Origin: Posidonia oceanica
Lineage: Eukaryota; Streptophyta; Magnoliopsida; Alismatales; Posidoniaceae
Assembly (NCBI GenBank): GCA_037176725.1
Contig: JAZBRS010000029.1
Location: 119,445,001-119,509,000 of the forward strand
DNA length: 64,000 bases
Reading direction: 5' to 3'
A program made the position numbers and the translations under genes. Below are positions 45,357 through 57,818 of the stretch, one piece after another (the first letter of the stretch is position 1; each line of letters opens with the position of its first letter). Under the pieces are notes generated by a model, which saw only the letters and a list, made by a program, of their open reading frames with translations, did no database searches and was not told the DNA's origin.

Positions 45357-46770
45357 CTACCATATAGAATTAATTAAATTAATGCGTGTTTGATTAACAA
45401 AAACTTTCTTTTGCTCTTTAGATAATATTACACTTGTATTTATTTCTGCTTCATCTTCGTCATATTCATATATTTGAGATGTAGCTTCTTCAACCTCGTA
45501 TTCAGAAATCTTTTCTAACTCGTCATGAAAATCCTCAAGCAAATTAGCTCTCTCCTCTCGACGAATAAACTTGTGCAATAAACAACATGCTAACACAATT
45601 TTTGCTTGTGTCTTGAAGGGGGAGGCATATATCCTTGAAGAATAGCAAACCTATGCCTGACCATTCCAAATGTTCGTTCAATAACATTCTTTAGTTGAGA
45701 GTGTCAGTAGTTAAAATTCTCTATGGCATTGGTTAGCAAGTAGTTATTATCATACTCACTTAAATGATATCAAGCACCTCGAAATGGACAAATAAACTTA
45801 GGTCTATTTGGATAACTTGCATCAACCAAATAATATTTTCCTACATGACCAAATAGAATTATTAAAACATGAGAAATGCTTAAATAGAGATATTATGTAA
45901 TTTTAGTAATCACTTAGATAAATTTAAGGAATGCTTACAACCAAAAGGAACTTTTAAATCGTTCTCTTGTCAGTGCATCGTAGAGAATACATGCATTGGC
46001 TACTGATCCCTCCCAACCACTAAGCACATAAATGAATTCCATATCAAAGTTACGTACTGTCATGACATTTTGAGAGAAATCACCTTTTCCATTTCTAAAC
46101 CTTGTAGTCTCCTCCCTTGTTACTATAACTTTAACATAAGTTCCATCAATGGTTCCAATACAATCCTATGAATTCATAATAAATGGATTTATGAAAAAAA
46201 AACTATTTTTCATATGATTACTTTTGCTTTTTTTAATTTATACCTTAAAATATGGGAAAAAACAGGAATCTTTGTAGATCCTTTCATGTCTTGTTGGTGA
46301 TGGCTCAACTAATAAAATTTTACTTAAACGCAAGATAACATTGAACATTATATTAAAGTATGTGCTAACACTCCAAGCTGAACTATAAAATCTTTCACTG
46401 GTAACTCCATACCTTTGATTTTGTCCAATAGTGACGAGAAGCATAGCTAGTTGTTCCTTCATAGTGATATTTCTTGTATTTTGTATGACTCTCTCCATCG
46501 TAATAAGTTGCAAATGTTTTCAAATACATCTTGACTCATTCGATAATTTTTTCTACAAGTATACACTTGTTGTGGTAGAGTACGATCCAATAGTCTCCTA
46601 CCATATGCTTGACCTTTTCTGTTGTAAATTTTTTTGGAAGATATTGGAGCATTATATATGGCATTTGCAACACTAAAAAAACAATATGAGATGATTCTCT
46701 CTAATTTTTTCTTCTTCTATCTTCATCATCTTCCAATTCAGAAAGTAGTTGTCAAGTTGTACCATAGAGA
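45357..46770 (-). pseudogene. PIF/Harbinger transposase (DDE_Tnp_4)
   Basis: Minus-strand pieces in order: KNYRMSQDVFENICNLL (46530-46590), a helical segment with ISKxF-like spacing (46238-46513), DCIGTIDGTYVKVIV (first catalytic Asp, 46130-46170), NFDMEFIYVLSGWEGS (second Asp region replaced in part, 46000-46060), KYYLVDASYPNRP (45800-45840), LKNVIERTFGMVRHRF (catalytic Glu, 45640-45690) and IVLACCLLHKFIRREE (45540-45610). These are the conserved blocks of plant HARBI1-like transposases. Frameshifts, stops and possible intron positions break the frame. A Myb-like partner lies upstream on the same strand. TIRs not found. Confidence 0.82.
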
Positions 46771-47051
46771 TTCATTATATCTGATATACTCAAAGATAGT
46801 AGAATGAATTAGTGCTAAATTATTGTAAACATTAACCTTAAGAGGAGAAAATGACAAAATAACTTATTCAAGCTCCACCAATGTCATAAATAAACCACTA
46901 ACATATAATAAATAAAATAAATACGCAATCCATTATTTAAGACTAAAACATATCGATAAAACTCTTTATTTAAGTTCCACCAGTATCACATGCAAACCAC
47001 TAAGAATGATTATAAAAAAACATAATAGCATAATCCATTATTTGAAATTAA

Positions 47052-48110
47052 AAAAAAAAATTAAGAAATCTACTTCTATAGAATCCATTCTAACCACTCC
47101 ATCCTCATTCCTTCTGGTAGGCTTAAAAATTGCTTCCTAATTCTCAACACTTACAAAAATTTCCATGAGCTTGAATAACTGCATAGGTTGAAGGTTTGGA
47201 AATCCAAGAAGCTTCTGATACTGTCCACCAATTTTAGCTTCTTCGATTGAAACAAGCTTTTCCATAACTTGTACCCTTCTGTTTGTTATGTCATCTTATT
47301 TCTCCATAATTGTTTTGAATGTTGAAGCCATGTCTAATATTAGAGCAGTGGACATCGTCTATTATGATTCTGCATGAGGACAAGGTCCCTGACGATGACG
47401 ACTTGAAGGAGTAGTTGATTGAGACCTTGTAGAGCCAACTACAAAACTAGGTTCCTCATCTACCTCCACTACCAAAATTTCTGACTAGTTTGCATCACCA
47501 TGATCCAAATCTTCATTGATGTCATTCATCGAAAAATCACTAGCTTGCATGGCCGATGCACCCGTCGCTATATTACTTTCCAATAGTATTTGCAACTTAG
47601 GATACATTGGACATCCTTTGTCTTTATACTGTGCTATATTTTAGGATGTTTCTAAAATCACAAGTAAATAAAAAATAAATTATTATTCTTAAGACTTGTT
47701 AGTAAAAAGAAATTTAATTCAGGGTTAAATCGGAAGAAAAAAAAAGAACTCAAACCCTATACGAATTCATCCCAAACTTCACGAGATACATTTATCTCAC
47801 CAACCACACTTTGGTCCCCAACTACACTTTGACTTCCAATAATTGTATAATTTTTATAATGACTTTTCCATGTTTTCATCTTATTCTCAACATGATTTTT
47901 TGAAATTGCAGTGCCCATCATGTTAATGAACCTTTTGCAAGCTTCTACTACTGCTTCGGTCCTAATTTTCCCATCTGGAGCTTTACAATTGCCTTCAAGT
48001 CTAGCTTCACATAACAATTCAAGCATGACATCTTCATGCCTAGTACTCCGTATGAAAGATTATCTAGCACTTGACTCTTAAGGACCTTTTCCCTTATCTT
48101 GATTGATCAT
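47052..48110 (-). pseudogene. PIF/Harbinger Myb/SANT-like accessory protein
   Basis: The minus-strand start MINQDKGKGP at 48110 is followed by a frameshift, then MLELLCEARLEGNC...VVEACKRFINMMG and KNHVENKMKTWKSHYKNY, a Myb/SANT-like trihelix domain of the type encoded next to plant Harbinger transposases and needed with them for transposition. The C-terminal part (KGCPMYPKLQILLESNIATG, then SMNDINEDLDHGDAN and an Arg/Ser-rich PSSRHRQGPCP) runs to 47365, and RVQVMEKLVSIEEAKIGG to about 47200. Several stops (e.g. TAG at about 47484, TAA near 47297 and 47138). Decayed. Confidence 0.78.
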
Positions 48111-50723
48111 TGTTTACTAAACAATGATGAAGAAAAAAATTAATGCTTGTATCAGTGAAACATCATCATAATCGTCCTATGGGTTTTGGCCACAAAAGAC
48201 ATAATCACAAAAAACATATGGAGCTAACATATGTTAACATGTGTATGGTAACAGACTACTGTGTATACCAATTAAGAAGTCAAAGAATGAGTATTTGTAC
48301 GGGAAATTAGTATCAACATCTATCTATCTTCTACCTATACATGAAAGTAATTAGTATTTTCTTATGTTTTTAATTTATATGTCTTGCATGGGACTAGTCA
48401 ATCATCTCATATATTGAAATTATTCGTTTTGGACAGATCAATCAATCATCTCACATGTGTCGATCAATTCACACAAACTATGATTCTCTCAAATTTTACT
48501 GCTCTCACATAATACTTTCCAATCTTTAAATTCATGTTAGCCAATTTGACGTAGAAAAGCAATAATAATGAAAGTCAACATGTTGTTATAATACAAGTAA
48601 ATTTAATTGTCTAATCCATGATAGAGGAGGACCTTTGTCAACCAATTGATTATAAATACATGAATGCGCATGAACTGTTCAAAGAAATTCAAACCACTTT
48701 CCACGTTGAAAGCAAATCAATAAATGGATGTGGTAAAACAAAATTACAAAATGAAAGAAATAAAAAAAATCAATTAGGATAAGATTTGATTATCTATTCG
48801 ATAAAAGAAGATGTGCTTGTGACCGAGGTTTGATAATCGTTACATGTGAGAACAAACAACAACAACCACAACAAGGCCTTAATTCCACCACGTGGAGTTG
48901 ACAACAACACAAAAATCAACATGATCATAGAAAAAAATATATGTGGATGTAAACATGGATGTGGGAAAACATATAGAAGAAATTTTTATAGTATTAGAAT
49001 CATGAAAAACATCATAAGATCATCAATCTATGTGGTTTGAATCATATAAAATATAAAAAAAAAAAAAAAAGCAGAAGACGTGTGATTAACACCTTGGATT
49101 CAAATAAGAGAAGAGAACACCTTAGACGAATTGCTAAAGGATTTGAAGATGGAGAGACGTTTAGACGTTATATCCATTGATTAGTCTCTTATATGTGTCC
49201 CTGTGCCCACTATGTCTATATTTAACCAACTTTATGTGTGATAATAGAATTGCTGCTAATTGTAACTAGAAAAAATAAAGCAAGTTATTTCAGTAGAGGA
49301 GAGACGTTTAGACTTGGATAACAAGGTTGGATGGCTTGGTAGAACTCAGTTCTGATTAATTAGTTTGCAGAAGTCTATAAAGAGTCACAGATTACACAAA
49401 TCCTGCAAATCCAGATAGATCCAATTAATTGCCCTATAGCATAATTTATCTATATATATATGTTACTTAATCTGTCGAAGTACCTACATATATCACAAAC
49501 TCCAAGGAAGAAGCCCATCTGTCTACCACCTAGTTGGACCCTAGTTTTGTTTCTTGAAGTAGCAAGGGAACATCCGAACATGTTTTACAATTGATTAATC
49601 TTCAAACCCCTCCCTTTGTGGAAGCTGGAAACATGATTTCCACATGCAGTTGATTGTCTGTAGTGTACTGAACTAGCTTTCTGAGACATTTGGTCGTGAT
49701 TCATTCGGTCTTCAATCGTTCAATCTATGTTTTACAGTTGATGCTTGGTGTATGTTTGGCTTTGGCTAAAAATTAGATCAGTGTAAGTAAATCTTGGCAA
49801 TACAAGTTGAAATAGAGTGTTTGTTAGCTCATTCGGAGGTTACAGATTATATTCTGAAGGAGAATCAGATGAAGTGATTGAACTTAAGGCAAGTTATTCT
49901 CCTAATTAAAATCCCCTCGGACATGTAAATCTTCGTGAATCATGATGCAAGAGTAAAGCAACAGGTTCCGACTTTCAAGAAGTTATTTATCACAAACTTA
50001 GATTTCCTTTGATTTTACCACTGTGTGCTTTTGGGAAAATACAGCCGTGCTGATCCCATCTTTGATACTATTTTAGCGAGAATTTACTGAGAGCTAAATC
50101 TTGCAACTTCGAAACCACAGAGACCTTTATATTTGATGTAACTTCGAAAATGTATGTTGTTAAGATTGAAGCTACATGTCACGTGCAGCCAACAATCAAC
50201 ATGAGTGAAGTTTATTCTACGTAACCTTAATTTTTAGTCTTCTCAGTTAAGAAATGAAATCCGAATCTACAGTAATTTATTCTACGTAATTCATGAGTGA
50301 AGTTTTCAAAGTTTGAAATAAAATTTTAGTCACACATATTTTATATGAGAGATCTTCTAATGAGATCATGGCTTAATTTAACATTTTTAGGACCTTTAAC
50401 TCCACCATTCATTTGAATCCTAATGGTCGTACTATTTCAAAGACTTAATATGACATTTTTAAGACATTTAAATCCATCATTCATCTCTGATTTTTGTGAT
50501 CGAAAGATTAAAACATTTACTAATTTAGTTTCTCATGACTGTGTAATTTCTGGTGATTATAATTTTTTGATAATTAATGATTATATAGATTTTATATGAC
50601 TACATGAGAGGAGTATATGATTGTACAAAATAATCTCGTAGTTGTATAATTGTACATAAGCTATTATTTATCAATTAAATTACCTAAATGTCCTAACCCT
50701 TTTGCTTATAAACCCCCCAATTA
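48111..50723. other. intergenic, AT-rich, no gene recognised
   Basis: No domain-bearing ORF on either strand. Around 48848-48905 the text aacaacaacaaccacaacaa followed by ggccttaattcca resembles a common plant SINE/LINE-tail phrase (aacaacaacaa...agccttagtccca). A poly-A run lies at 49052-49068. A duplicated ~37-bp phrase (acatttttaggacctttaac) lies at about 50381 and 50452. Confidence 0.45.
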
Positions 50724-51174
50724 TTGGAAATGAAATATTATCAAACCTCCTCTCTACCTCTTCCTTCTCATGAGTTTCTGATCTCCTCTCCATCAACCGC
50801 TACCATGAGTTCCTCCTCCAGCAGAGTTCCTCTTTCTCCTTTCAAAAGTTTTCCTTTCACTCCCTTGTGCAAATGTAGAAGACCAATTGTTATTTATGTA
50901 TCTTCTCAACCATACTCTAAAGAAAGGAAGTTCTTTAAGTGTTCAAGATGGCAGGTGACTTTTACATTCTATATACATTCTATTGAAGATGTCAATACAT
51001 TTTATATGTTAAAATGCCTAATGAAGGTTTTTGTTGATGATGCAGAATGAAAGTGAAACATATGGATTTTTTAAGTGGCTGGAAGATGATTTCAAGTTGA
51101 TGGAGGATGATCTTCATGAAGTTGGAATGGAGCATAGGATCAACCAAAATTCAATGCTCATCATGATGGAATGA
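50724..51174 (+). CDS. small GRF-type zinc-finger-like protein, two exons
   Basis: Exon 1 50724-50954, intron 50955-51045 (GT...GATGCAG), exon 2 51046-51174; 119 residues. An N-terminal Ser/Pro-rich stretch is followed by LCKCRRPIVIYVSSQPYSKE, RKFFKCSRWQ and then, across the junction, YGFFKWLEDDF. This is the GRF zinc-finger pattern (CxC...R-x-F-x-C...C-x-FFxW-x-D). The fourth zinc ligand, normally Cys before FFKW, is Tyr-Gly here, so zinc binding may be lost. A coiled-coil-like acidic tail follows. Similar small GRF proteins are numerous in plants, often beside transposons, with unknown role. An alternative start is Met28. It could be a live gene or a recent pseudogene. Confidence 0.6.
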
Positions 51175-51289
51175 AAAAGCTACTTGATAATATACAAGAT
51201 TTGAAGAAAATAAAGATTGAGATCCAAAACATCAAAATCTATCTCTTTGTAGCCTTTGCAACTTTTGTAGCCAATTTAATGGCATCCAA

Positions 51290-51740
51290 AATGTAACATG
51301 TTTATAAATCAAAATGAAGCATGTATTGCAAAATGAAGCATCCAATGTTATCATCTCTAACATAACAGTCATTAACCTATATAGTTTTATGGATTACAAA
51401 ACATAAAGACAGTCATAAACTCATATAATTTCATGGGATAACAAAAAACATAAAAGTCATTAACTATAGTAACCAAAAAATACAATGGAGTATAGGATCA
51501 TCCAAAAAACATAAAAGCTCAATATAGTAGGATCGTCCAACCGAGATCCCAAGTGTAGTAGCCATACACCCATACAGTTTCATGGGATTACAAAAAACAT
51601 AAAAAACATAAAGATGAGAAAATAAAGATAGTCATAAACCCATACAGTTTCATAGGATTACAAAAAACATAAAGATGAAAAAATAAAAACAGTCATATAC
51701 CCATATAGTTTCATGGGAATACAAAAAATATAAAACACTA
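51290..51740. repeat. imperfect ~60-70-bp repeats
   Basis: The phrase catacagtttcatgggattacaaaa (with variants) occurs near 51409, 51575, 51641 and 51700, each followed by acataaa-rich text. Non-coding; function unknown. Confidence 0.75.
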
Positions 51741-52084
51741 ACTGTAGTAGCCTTGCTATTGTTCGACCAATCCCAAGTGCTCATGTACTCAAGTAACATA
51801 AAAAACATAAAAGTCACAAACCTGTTTATGCTCCCATTCTTATTGAAACCAATCCCAAGTGCTCCTGTGAGAAGTACTGTTACTGCTAGGTTCTGCTTCC
51901 TGATGTTGTTGCTATTGAAAATGATTGTAGTAGCCTTGCTGTTGTTGTGGTTGTGCATTGTAGGAGGCTTGCTGCTGTTGCCATTGATTTTCTTAATGTT
52001 GTTGTTGTTGTTGCCTTTGCTGCAGCCTCATTATGTTCACATTTGCTACATTCCACCATAACACATTTGTTGTTGTTGTTGCTA
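51741..52084. other. Gln/Thr-codon-rich low-complexity stretch
   Basis: CAA/CAG-type trinucleotides on the minus strand (ttg/ctg on the plus strand). One minus frame reads WQQQQASYNAQPQQQQQG with interrupting stops. Family not recognised. Abuts the E1-type LTR at about 52085. Confidence 0.5.
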
Positions 52085-53970
52085 CATTTCTCTTTGTGGA
52101 TATGGATTTCGGGGTGTGATGATGATGTCGACGCTTCTACACTCGTCAACAGCATTTGTGATCGCCACTCATCAATTCGTTGTGTCGACTGACAAGACGC
52201 CTTTGGGGAGATGCGGATGTTGGTGTGATGTGGGTTCTCAGTTCATTGGATCGACAGCAAGATGTCTTCCAACGGCATCCTCATGTTACGTAGCGTGTCT
52301 CTTCCTTCAAAGTAGACAAACAGATCTAGATTAGCCTATGCGTGCAGTAAATAATTTAGGGAAAATAGCAAACGACATGAACAAATGCTAATAATACTAA
52401 CCGGAGGTAGTTCCCTGCATGCAGATGCAATGACCTATCTAAGGAATGTAATTATGCCAAAAGTAATAAAACGAGAACAAATACTCCATTCACCATTAGT
52501 GCTATATGACGTGGGATGAGGAAGTAGAGTCGCGGACAAAATTCCAGAGGCGTGTCTCTCTCAAAACGGACGTAATCTCCTTGGATCTCGGTTTTTCTCA
52601 CAGGGATTTGACAGTATGTGGTTATAGATCTCTCAGAATCTCTCCTCTATAGCACTCAAAAGACACTCTGAGATCTAATATCTAAGCCCTCTTTTTTTGT
52701 TCTCTTTTCAGATTCCCTTTTTTTCAAATTTCAAAGCCTCCCCCAAAATCCTAGGTTTAGAAGTCTTCTTATATAATATTTTCTGACGTCATCTTGTTGA
52801 AAAACGTATAAATCTTATTTTAAATTTAAATCCAAAATTGAATTTAAATGATTTAAAATTAGATATTTTAAGTCGTCGCCGCATGAAGAGGCGACTACCA
52901 CTGATATTCCTGAGATATTTGTTTTTCTTAACGTGGAAAATAATGGATTTCAAGTAGTCACCGGTGACACAGGTGTCGACTTTTAAAATTCAAATTATTT
53001 TAAATTTAAATCCCAAACTAATTTGTTACAAACCTAGTAACCGTTTAGAACTTAATATCAATTTTTAAATTTATCTCCGTAACGAAAATCCATTTATAAT
53101 GAATTTTAAATTTAAACACAAGCTTACTTATTAAGTAACCTAAATTCAAAATAAATATCTTTTATAATTTCGTTGAGGAGGTTATTGAGGTTTATGGATA
53201 TTTTGGAATTGATTTAAATTCGTAACTGCTTAGATATTTTGGATTAACTTCACTTTCTAATATTATTTTAAATCAAATATAGTTATAACATTTAAAAATG
53301 TGATAACTAACTTAAATTTTTAGTTTTTATCTAGCATAAAAATATATTATTTTAAAGTAGACGTCATCAACTTTCTAGAATTTTCCTCAATTAGTTGCTA
53401 TTTTTAAAAGTCTATATATTTTAGAAGATCATGTATTTAATTGTTAGGAAAATTGTAGAAATATTAATTATTACGAGAATAATATTAAAGCGTTTTAGAA
53501 AAATTCCAGATAATAGATTAAAGCCCACGATGACCAAATATTACGTGAGAAATTTCAAGTATAGTTGTCACCTGTGTAGGTGGCAACGAACTCTGTTGCT
53601 GTTGAGATGGGAGACAAATCATGTCGCCTATCCTACAGGCAACGAATGAGTTTTTTTTTTGCAATTTTTTCCCTTGGTTTCTACATTAATCCAAAGAGAT
53701 GTATTAAAAGTCCAGAATAATCTCAGAAATTCCATAAAATAAAAATATTTTTGTATTGTTAAGGTACTCAAACTTCCCACTAATATGAGCTTAACGAGAG
53801 TATTAACTCCGTCACAACTAATAACCTCGCATTAAGTAATGTTTTTAAAGAGAATATGAAAAATCTAGAATATATGTTAAATATTCTTAGTTATGTGATT
53901 TTTGGCGCCTCAAAATTTTCTATCCTTAATTAACTCTCGGAAATGCGAAAATAGGATATCTACAGAGATC
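52085..53970 (-). repeat. E2 LTR (partial), homologous to the E1 LTR
   Basis: Aligns by eye to 6350-7273 plus 12907-13901. Shared strings include gacaagacgcct, tccttcaaa and gaaatgcgaaaat. It carries the same hairpin family (52871-52897, 52954-52980, 53562-53588, 53621-53646). It lacks copia A, so that insertion is specific to E1. Confidence 0.75.
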
Positions 53971-56326
53971 TTGGAACAAGATTAGCTCTAATGTGAGAAT
54001 GATATTCTATTAAGCATTTCCTTTTGGTATCGGGAGATTGTCGCACAGCCAAAAGGAGGGACCTACTTGGTTTCGTCAATTTATCACACAACCAAGTGAT
54101 GGAAAGGTGAATAGATTCAGTTTCGGGACGTTGTCATACAGCCGAGTGGTTCAATTAAAGTGCTGTCATATTGAAGACTCAGACATGGAGGGGTCAAGCT
54201 GGTTTCGAAGCTATGTGTCGCAACCGGTGTCGAGACCATGCCAACCATGTGGAGATAACTTCAACGGGGCAAAAACTAAAATGGAATAGTGGTGATCATG
54301 GGGAAATTACCATATCGCCGATCGAAAGATTAAAACGTGGCATCCTAATTGAGAGTTTACTCAGATTGGAGTTATAAAAAGATAAGTAGGATTTGAACTG
54401 GTTTTAGGAGGGTCACATATTCTATGGGTTTCTATTACTCTTGAAGAACATTGTTCCATCCACGCTCTTACTTCCAATGATATGAGAAGTAATGCATGAA
54501 TGCATGATTCAAGCAAACAATGCTAATACAAGGTTAACATTCGATGCAATGAATGGTCCATATGATAGGTTAGGCTGGCAGGGTACGGTTGATCCCAAAT
54601 TATATAAACATATGCTAAATGAATGAATGCAATTTGTTATGGTCAAGTGTTTCCGTCCTTGAGTGTGACTAGTACTCTCAAGAAAAGACCATCATCCCAC
54701 AACTCGATTTGGCAAGTAAATGAGTTCTATGAATAAATAACCGGATGAGGGAGTGAACCCTTCTTTTGCCAAATCGGTGTTTACCTTTTGATCAAAGAGG
54801 ATGTGTCTACATACACCATATGAACTCCGAAGGTGTGAGCTCATTCTTCAATCTCGCTTTGATTTAGGGCCGAGATGTTCGTCCTTTATGGTGGGGCCCA
54901 AGGTTTGCTAACATATGTTGTGTGGGACTTCTAGTTCGGATTAAAAACTAGCTTTGCTAGCACTTGCACACTTACTTGACACATGTTAGCAATCATAGAT
55001 GTACCTTTCCTAACTTTAGAGGAATTGACCAAGTTATTCTTGTCTAGGAAATGTATAATATTTACTTGTAAACATCAATTATTTAATCAGCATTATTTAT
55101 TCTTATATATTTGGAAATTAGGTGGAGAGAACTAATCTTGGCTTCAGCTGAAGAGATGGAAAATCGGAACCTAGTAAACGTCAATTGTGAGTCATGCATG
55201 GATGCTCTGGAGATCACCGTGGAGGCAGTGTCTTTGTTGAGAGAACGCACCCAAACTGTGAGACACGTTAGAGTAGGACAATGACTCTAAATTCGGGTGA
55301 GTCGATTGTTGCATCATCAGCCATACTGATTCCAGTTTCCCTACTTAATTACTAGGTTTTCACTTGCAAGTAGGGTGAACAGCTCCACTTTAGTTGTTAA
55401 ATTGCTTTTTAGATTTTCCAACTTTTTTGGGTTTTTCGAATTTTCTAATTTTTTTGGATTTTTTTATTTTTTGGATTTTATTTTATTTTCTATTTTTTTT
55501 GGGATTCTCTATTTTTTTTTGGATTTTCTAATTTTTTGGATTTTTTAATTTTTTGGATTTTTTTTAAATTTTTAATGAAGAATGATGAATACCTAACTTA
55601 AGCCTTAACCTACGGTTTGCCTTAGCCATTCCAAATGTACCTTACAATCATGGGCGTCTCCCTTGGGTCATGTCTATACCTTTTGGGGACTTCGATCTAT
55701 GCATCAATCCTTAACAGCCTACCACTTCCTAACCTATTTGATCCTTGAATACTTAGGGTTGCTTGTTCTTTGCTTGTGTGTGAAAAGAGGAATGGGGGGG
55801 CTCGAAATACAGCAAGCTCTCGACGTTGGCTTTAGTTTACGTTCCATTGACCGAGTGTTTGGCCCTAATGCACCTTGAATATTACCAGGGTTTTCTTTTT
55901 TTCGGCCTTCTTTTTCTTCTTCTTCTTTTTTTATTTTTCTTTCTTTCTTTTTTCTCTTTTGGGGTTCTCCTCTTTTGTTATTTCTTTGTAATTGCCTGCT
56001 CGTCACTACCTTCCAGATTTACGCTATAACAACACGCTTACTCGGTTGTATTCTCACTCCAATTTTGAGTACCTGCCCATTACAACCTTCCAGATTTACG
56101 CTATGATGGTGCACTCGAGTTGTGTGCTCTCCCATTTTCTATTTGCGCTTTCTAGGTTGGGTTTGTTTTGGTGCGCTCATCCATCACTACCTTCTTGGAT
56201 TTATGCTAGGATGCCATGCTATATAAGGTGAGCAAGTTTGTATGATTTGCTTAACTCCGAGCTTGCCTTTCTCTTACCTCCCCGTGTAGTGTGTGAATAG
56301 GACAAAGTATGGTTCACCTTGAGCTT
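53971..56326 (-). other. E2 spacer, T-rich tracts and repeats
   Basis: No credible gene. ggatttt-x-taattttt repeats at 55420-55570, a pyrimidine tract at 55896-55970, and three diverged copies of cactaccttccagatttacgct (about 56004, 56078 and 56184). An earlier ~140-bp partial duplication (gga-gggac-x-tggtttcg) lies at 54047 and 54187. Confidence 0.55.
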
Positions 56327-57220
56327 CTAGCTTCCTATAGGCTTTGGGAGTGACCTTCCTTCCAACTCAGTGTTAGGCCTTAGGTTTCCTCTAGACGTAG
56401 GCATGCTAATCAAGGACAGTATTTTTTCAAGTGCATTCCAAGGATCTGGAAGACTTGTCCCATCTCGGGACAATTGGTAGGCATTGCCCAGATATGCAGC
56501 CACCATGATGTAGGGTCCTTCCCAGTATAACTTCAACTTTCCCTTTGGATGCGGCTTATTGAAAGGCAACACCTCTTTGAATACCAAATCACCTATGTTG
56601 AATTTACGTTCGATTACCTTTTTCTGATAAACCCTAGTGATTCTTTGTTAGTAGATACACGCATACTCAGTGGCTACCAGCCGTTTCTCATCAAGAAGTT
56701 CAAAGTGGAGCAACAATGTCTGCCTCTTTTCCTCAGTAGACATTTCTCTATCAATTTGAACTCTTAATGAGGGGATCAAGATCTCATATGGGACTACTAC
56801 CTCCATTCCAAAAGGTAATAAGGTATAAGGTGTTTGGCCAATTGCCGTCCTTATGGTGGTGCGATAAGCCCATAGTACATTAACTAATTTATTTGACCAA
56901 TCTGATCCCCTACCGTCTTCTACAGTCTTTTTAATGATTTTAATTAAAGTTTTATTAGTAGTTTCTGCTTGATCGTTCCATTGTGGGTAATAAGAAGAGG
57001 AGTGGTATAAAGTGATACTGAAGTTCTTGCACAGCTTGATGAACTTCTCTAAGATGCAAATCGCCACGTTGTCTGCTACTAATGCTTTGGGAACCTTGAA
57101 CCTAGCAATGATGTTCTTTTGAACGAATTGGCATAGGGTTGTGGCTTTGATATTTACGAACGCTTTTGCTTCGACCCACTTGGTGAAGTACTCAATTGCG
57201 GTGATGATGATGTGCTACCT
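56327..57220 (-). pseudogene. gypsy integrase relic (E2 pol 3' end)
   Basis: Minus-strand integrase core and tail. IIITAIEYFTKWVEAKAFVN has Glu where the first catalytic Asp is expected. ALVADNVAICI has drifted from the usual SDNG-x-QF around the second Asp. The third motif reads HSSSYYPQWNDQAETTNKTL and keeps the Glu. Then LVNVLWAYRTTIRTAIGQTP, PFGMEVVVPYEIL and, after a stop near 56648, GDLVFKEVLPFN...GKLKLYWEGPYIMV, the GPY/F-type tail of non-chromoviral (Tat/Athila-type) integrases. A frameshift lies near 57200. Non-functional. Confidence 0.85.
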
Positions 57221-57310
57221 TTCCCTTGTCGGATAGGCCCGACCACGTCAAAGACTCACATAGAGAAAGGCCAGGGTGCGGCCTGCACACTCAATAAAAT
57301 TATTAGATAC

Positions 57311-57818
57311 TCGTGAGGACATGGTGGTGGTTACCACGTCCCCCATTACCTTCTCCCTTATTACTTATGCTAAGAAGTAAATTATTAGAAAGTACATCGC
57401 AAGAAAAAAAATGCAAGAGCTAAAAGTAGAAAAGAAATTATTTACAGAGTTAGGAGGATTGCCCCAAGAGTTGCCTCCCAAGTGGAGGCAATTTGCCATT
57501 GTCTCTAGTTGATAGCCTCGACCCCTTCTTGCTCAAAGGGGCAAGGTCGTAGTTCACTAAAAAGGGTAGTTAAGTTGTTGAGGTCGAGGGCGACGGTGGC
57601 TTCAAGCTTGGCGTCTTCTGAAGGAGCTTCGGATGAGTTGTTGACTTGAATGTTTGGAGGATGGGGAATCTCTTGAGAGTTTGGAAAAATGTTCGAGACT
57701 AGAGGAGTGATGCCATGGACTTCTTCTGAATGGAGAGGAGAGACTTGGATTGCTTTCTTCGAATCTAGCGGGTGTGTGGGCAAAAAGAACTAGTTGGTAA
57801 CACTTTGAACTTCCTCCC
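57311..57818 (-). other. flank between E2 and the giant-LTR element
   Basis: A perfect hairpin with arms TTGCCTCC/GGAGGCAA lies at 57471-57491. The minus-strand frame 57783-57505 (92 codons, Ser/Pro/Glu-rich) matches no family I recognise and may be retroelement spacer. Otherwise nothing. Confidence 0.4.

Larger units (their letters stand above)
52085..57310 (-). mobile_element. E1-type gypsy relic E2: partial 3' LTR, spacer, integrase relic
   Basis: Minus-strand order: integrase relic (57220-56327), a spacer of about 2.3 kb, then LTR sequence (53970-52085) homologous to the E1 LTR. The lower LTR edge is truncated against unrelated sequence. Upstream pol and gag are absent. Lineage is inferred from LTR homology and integrase type. 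Confidence 0.65.
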
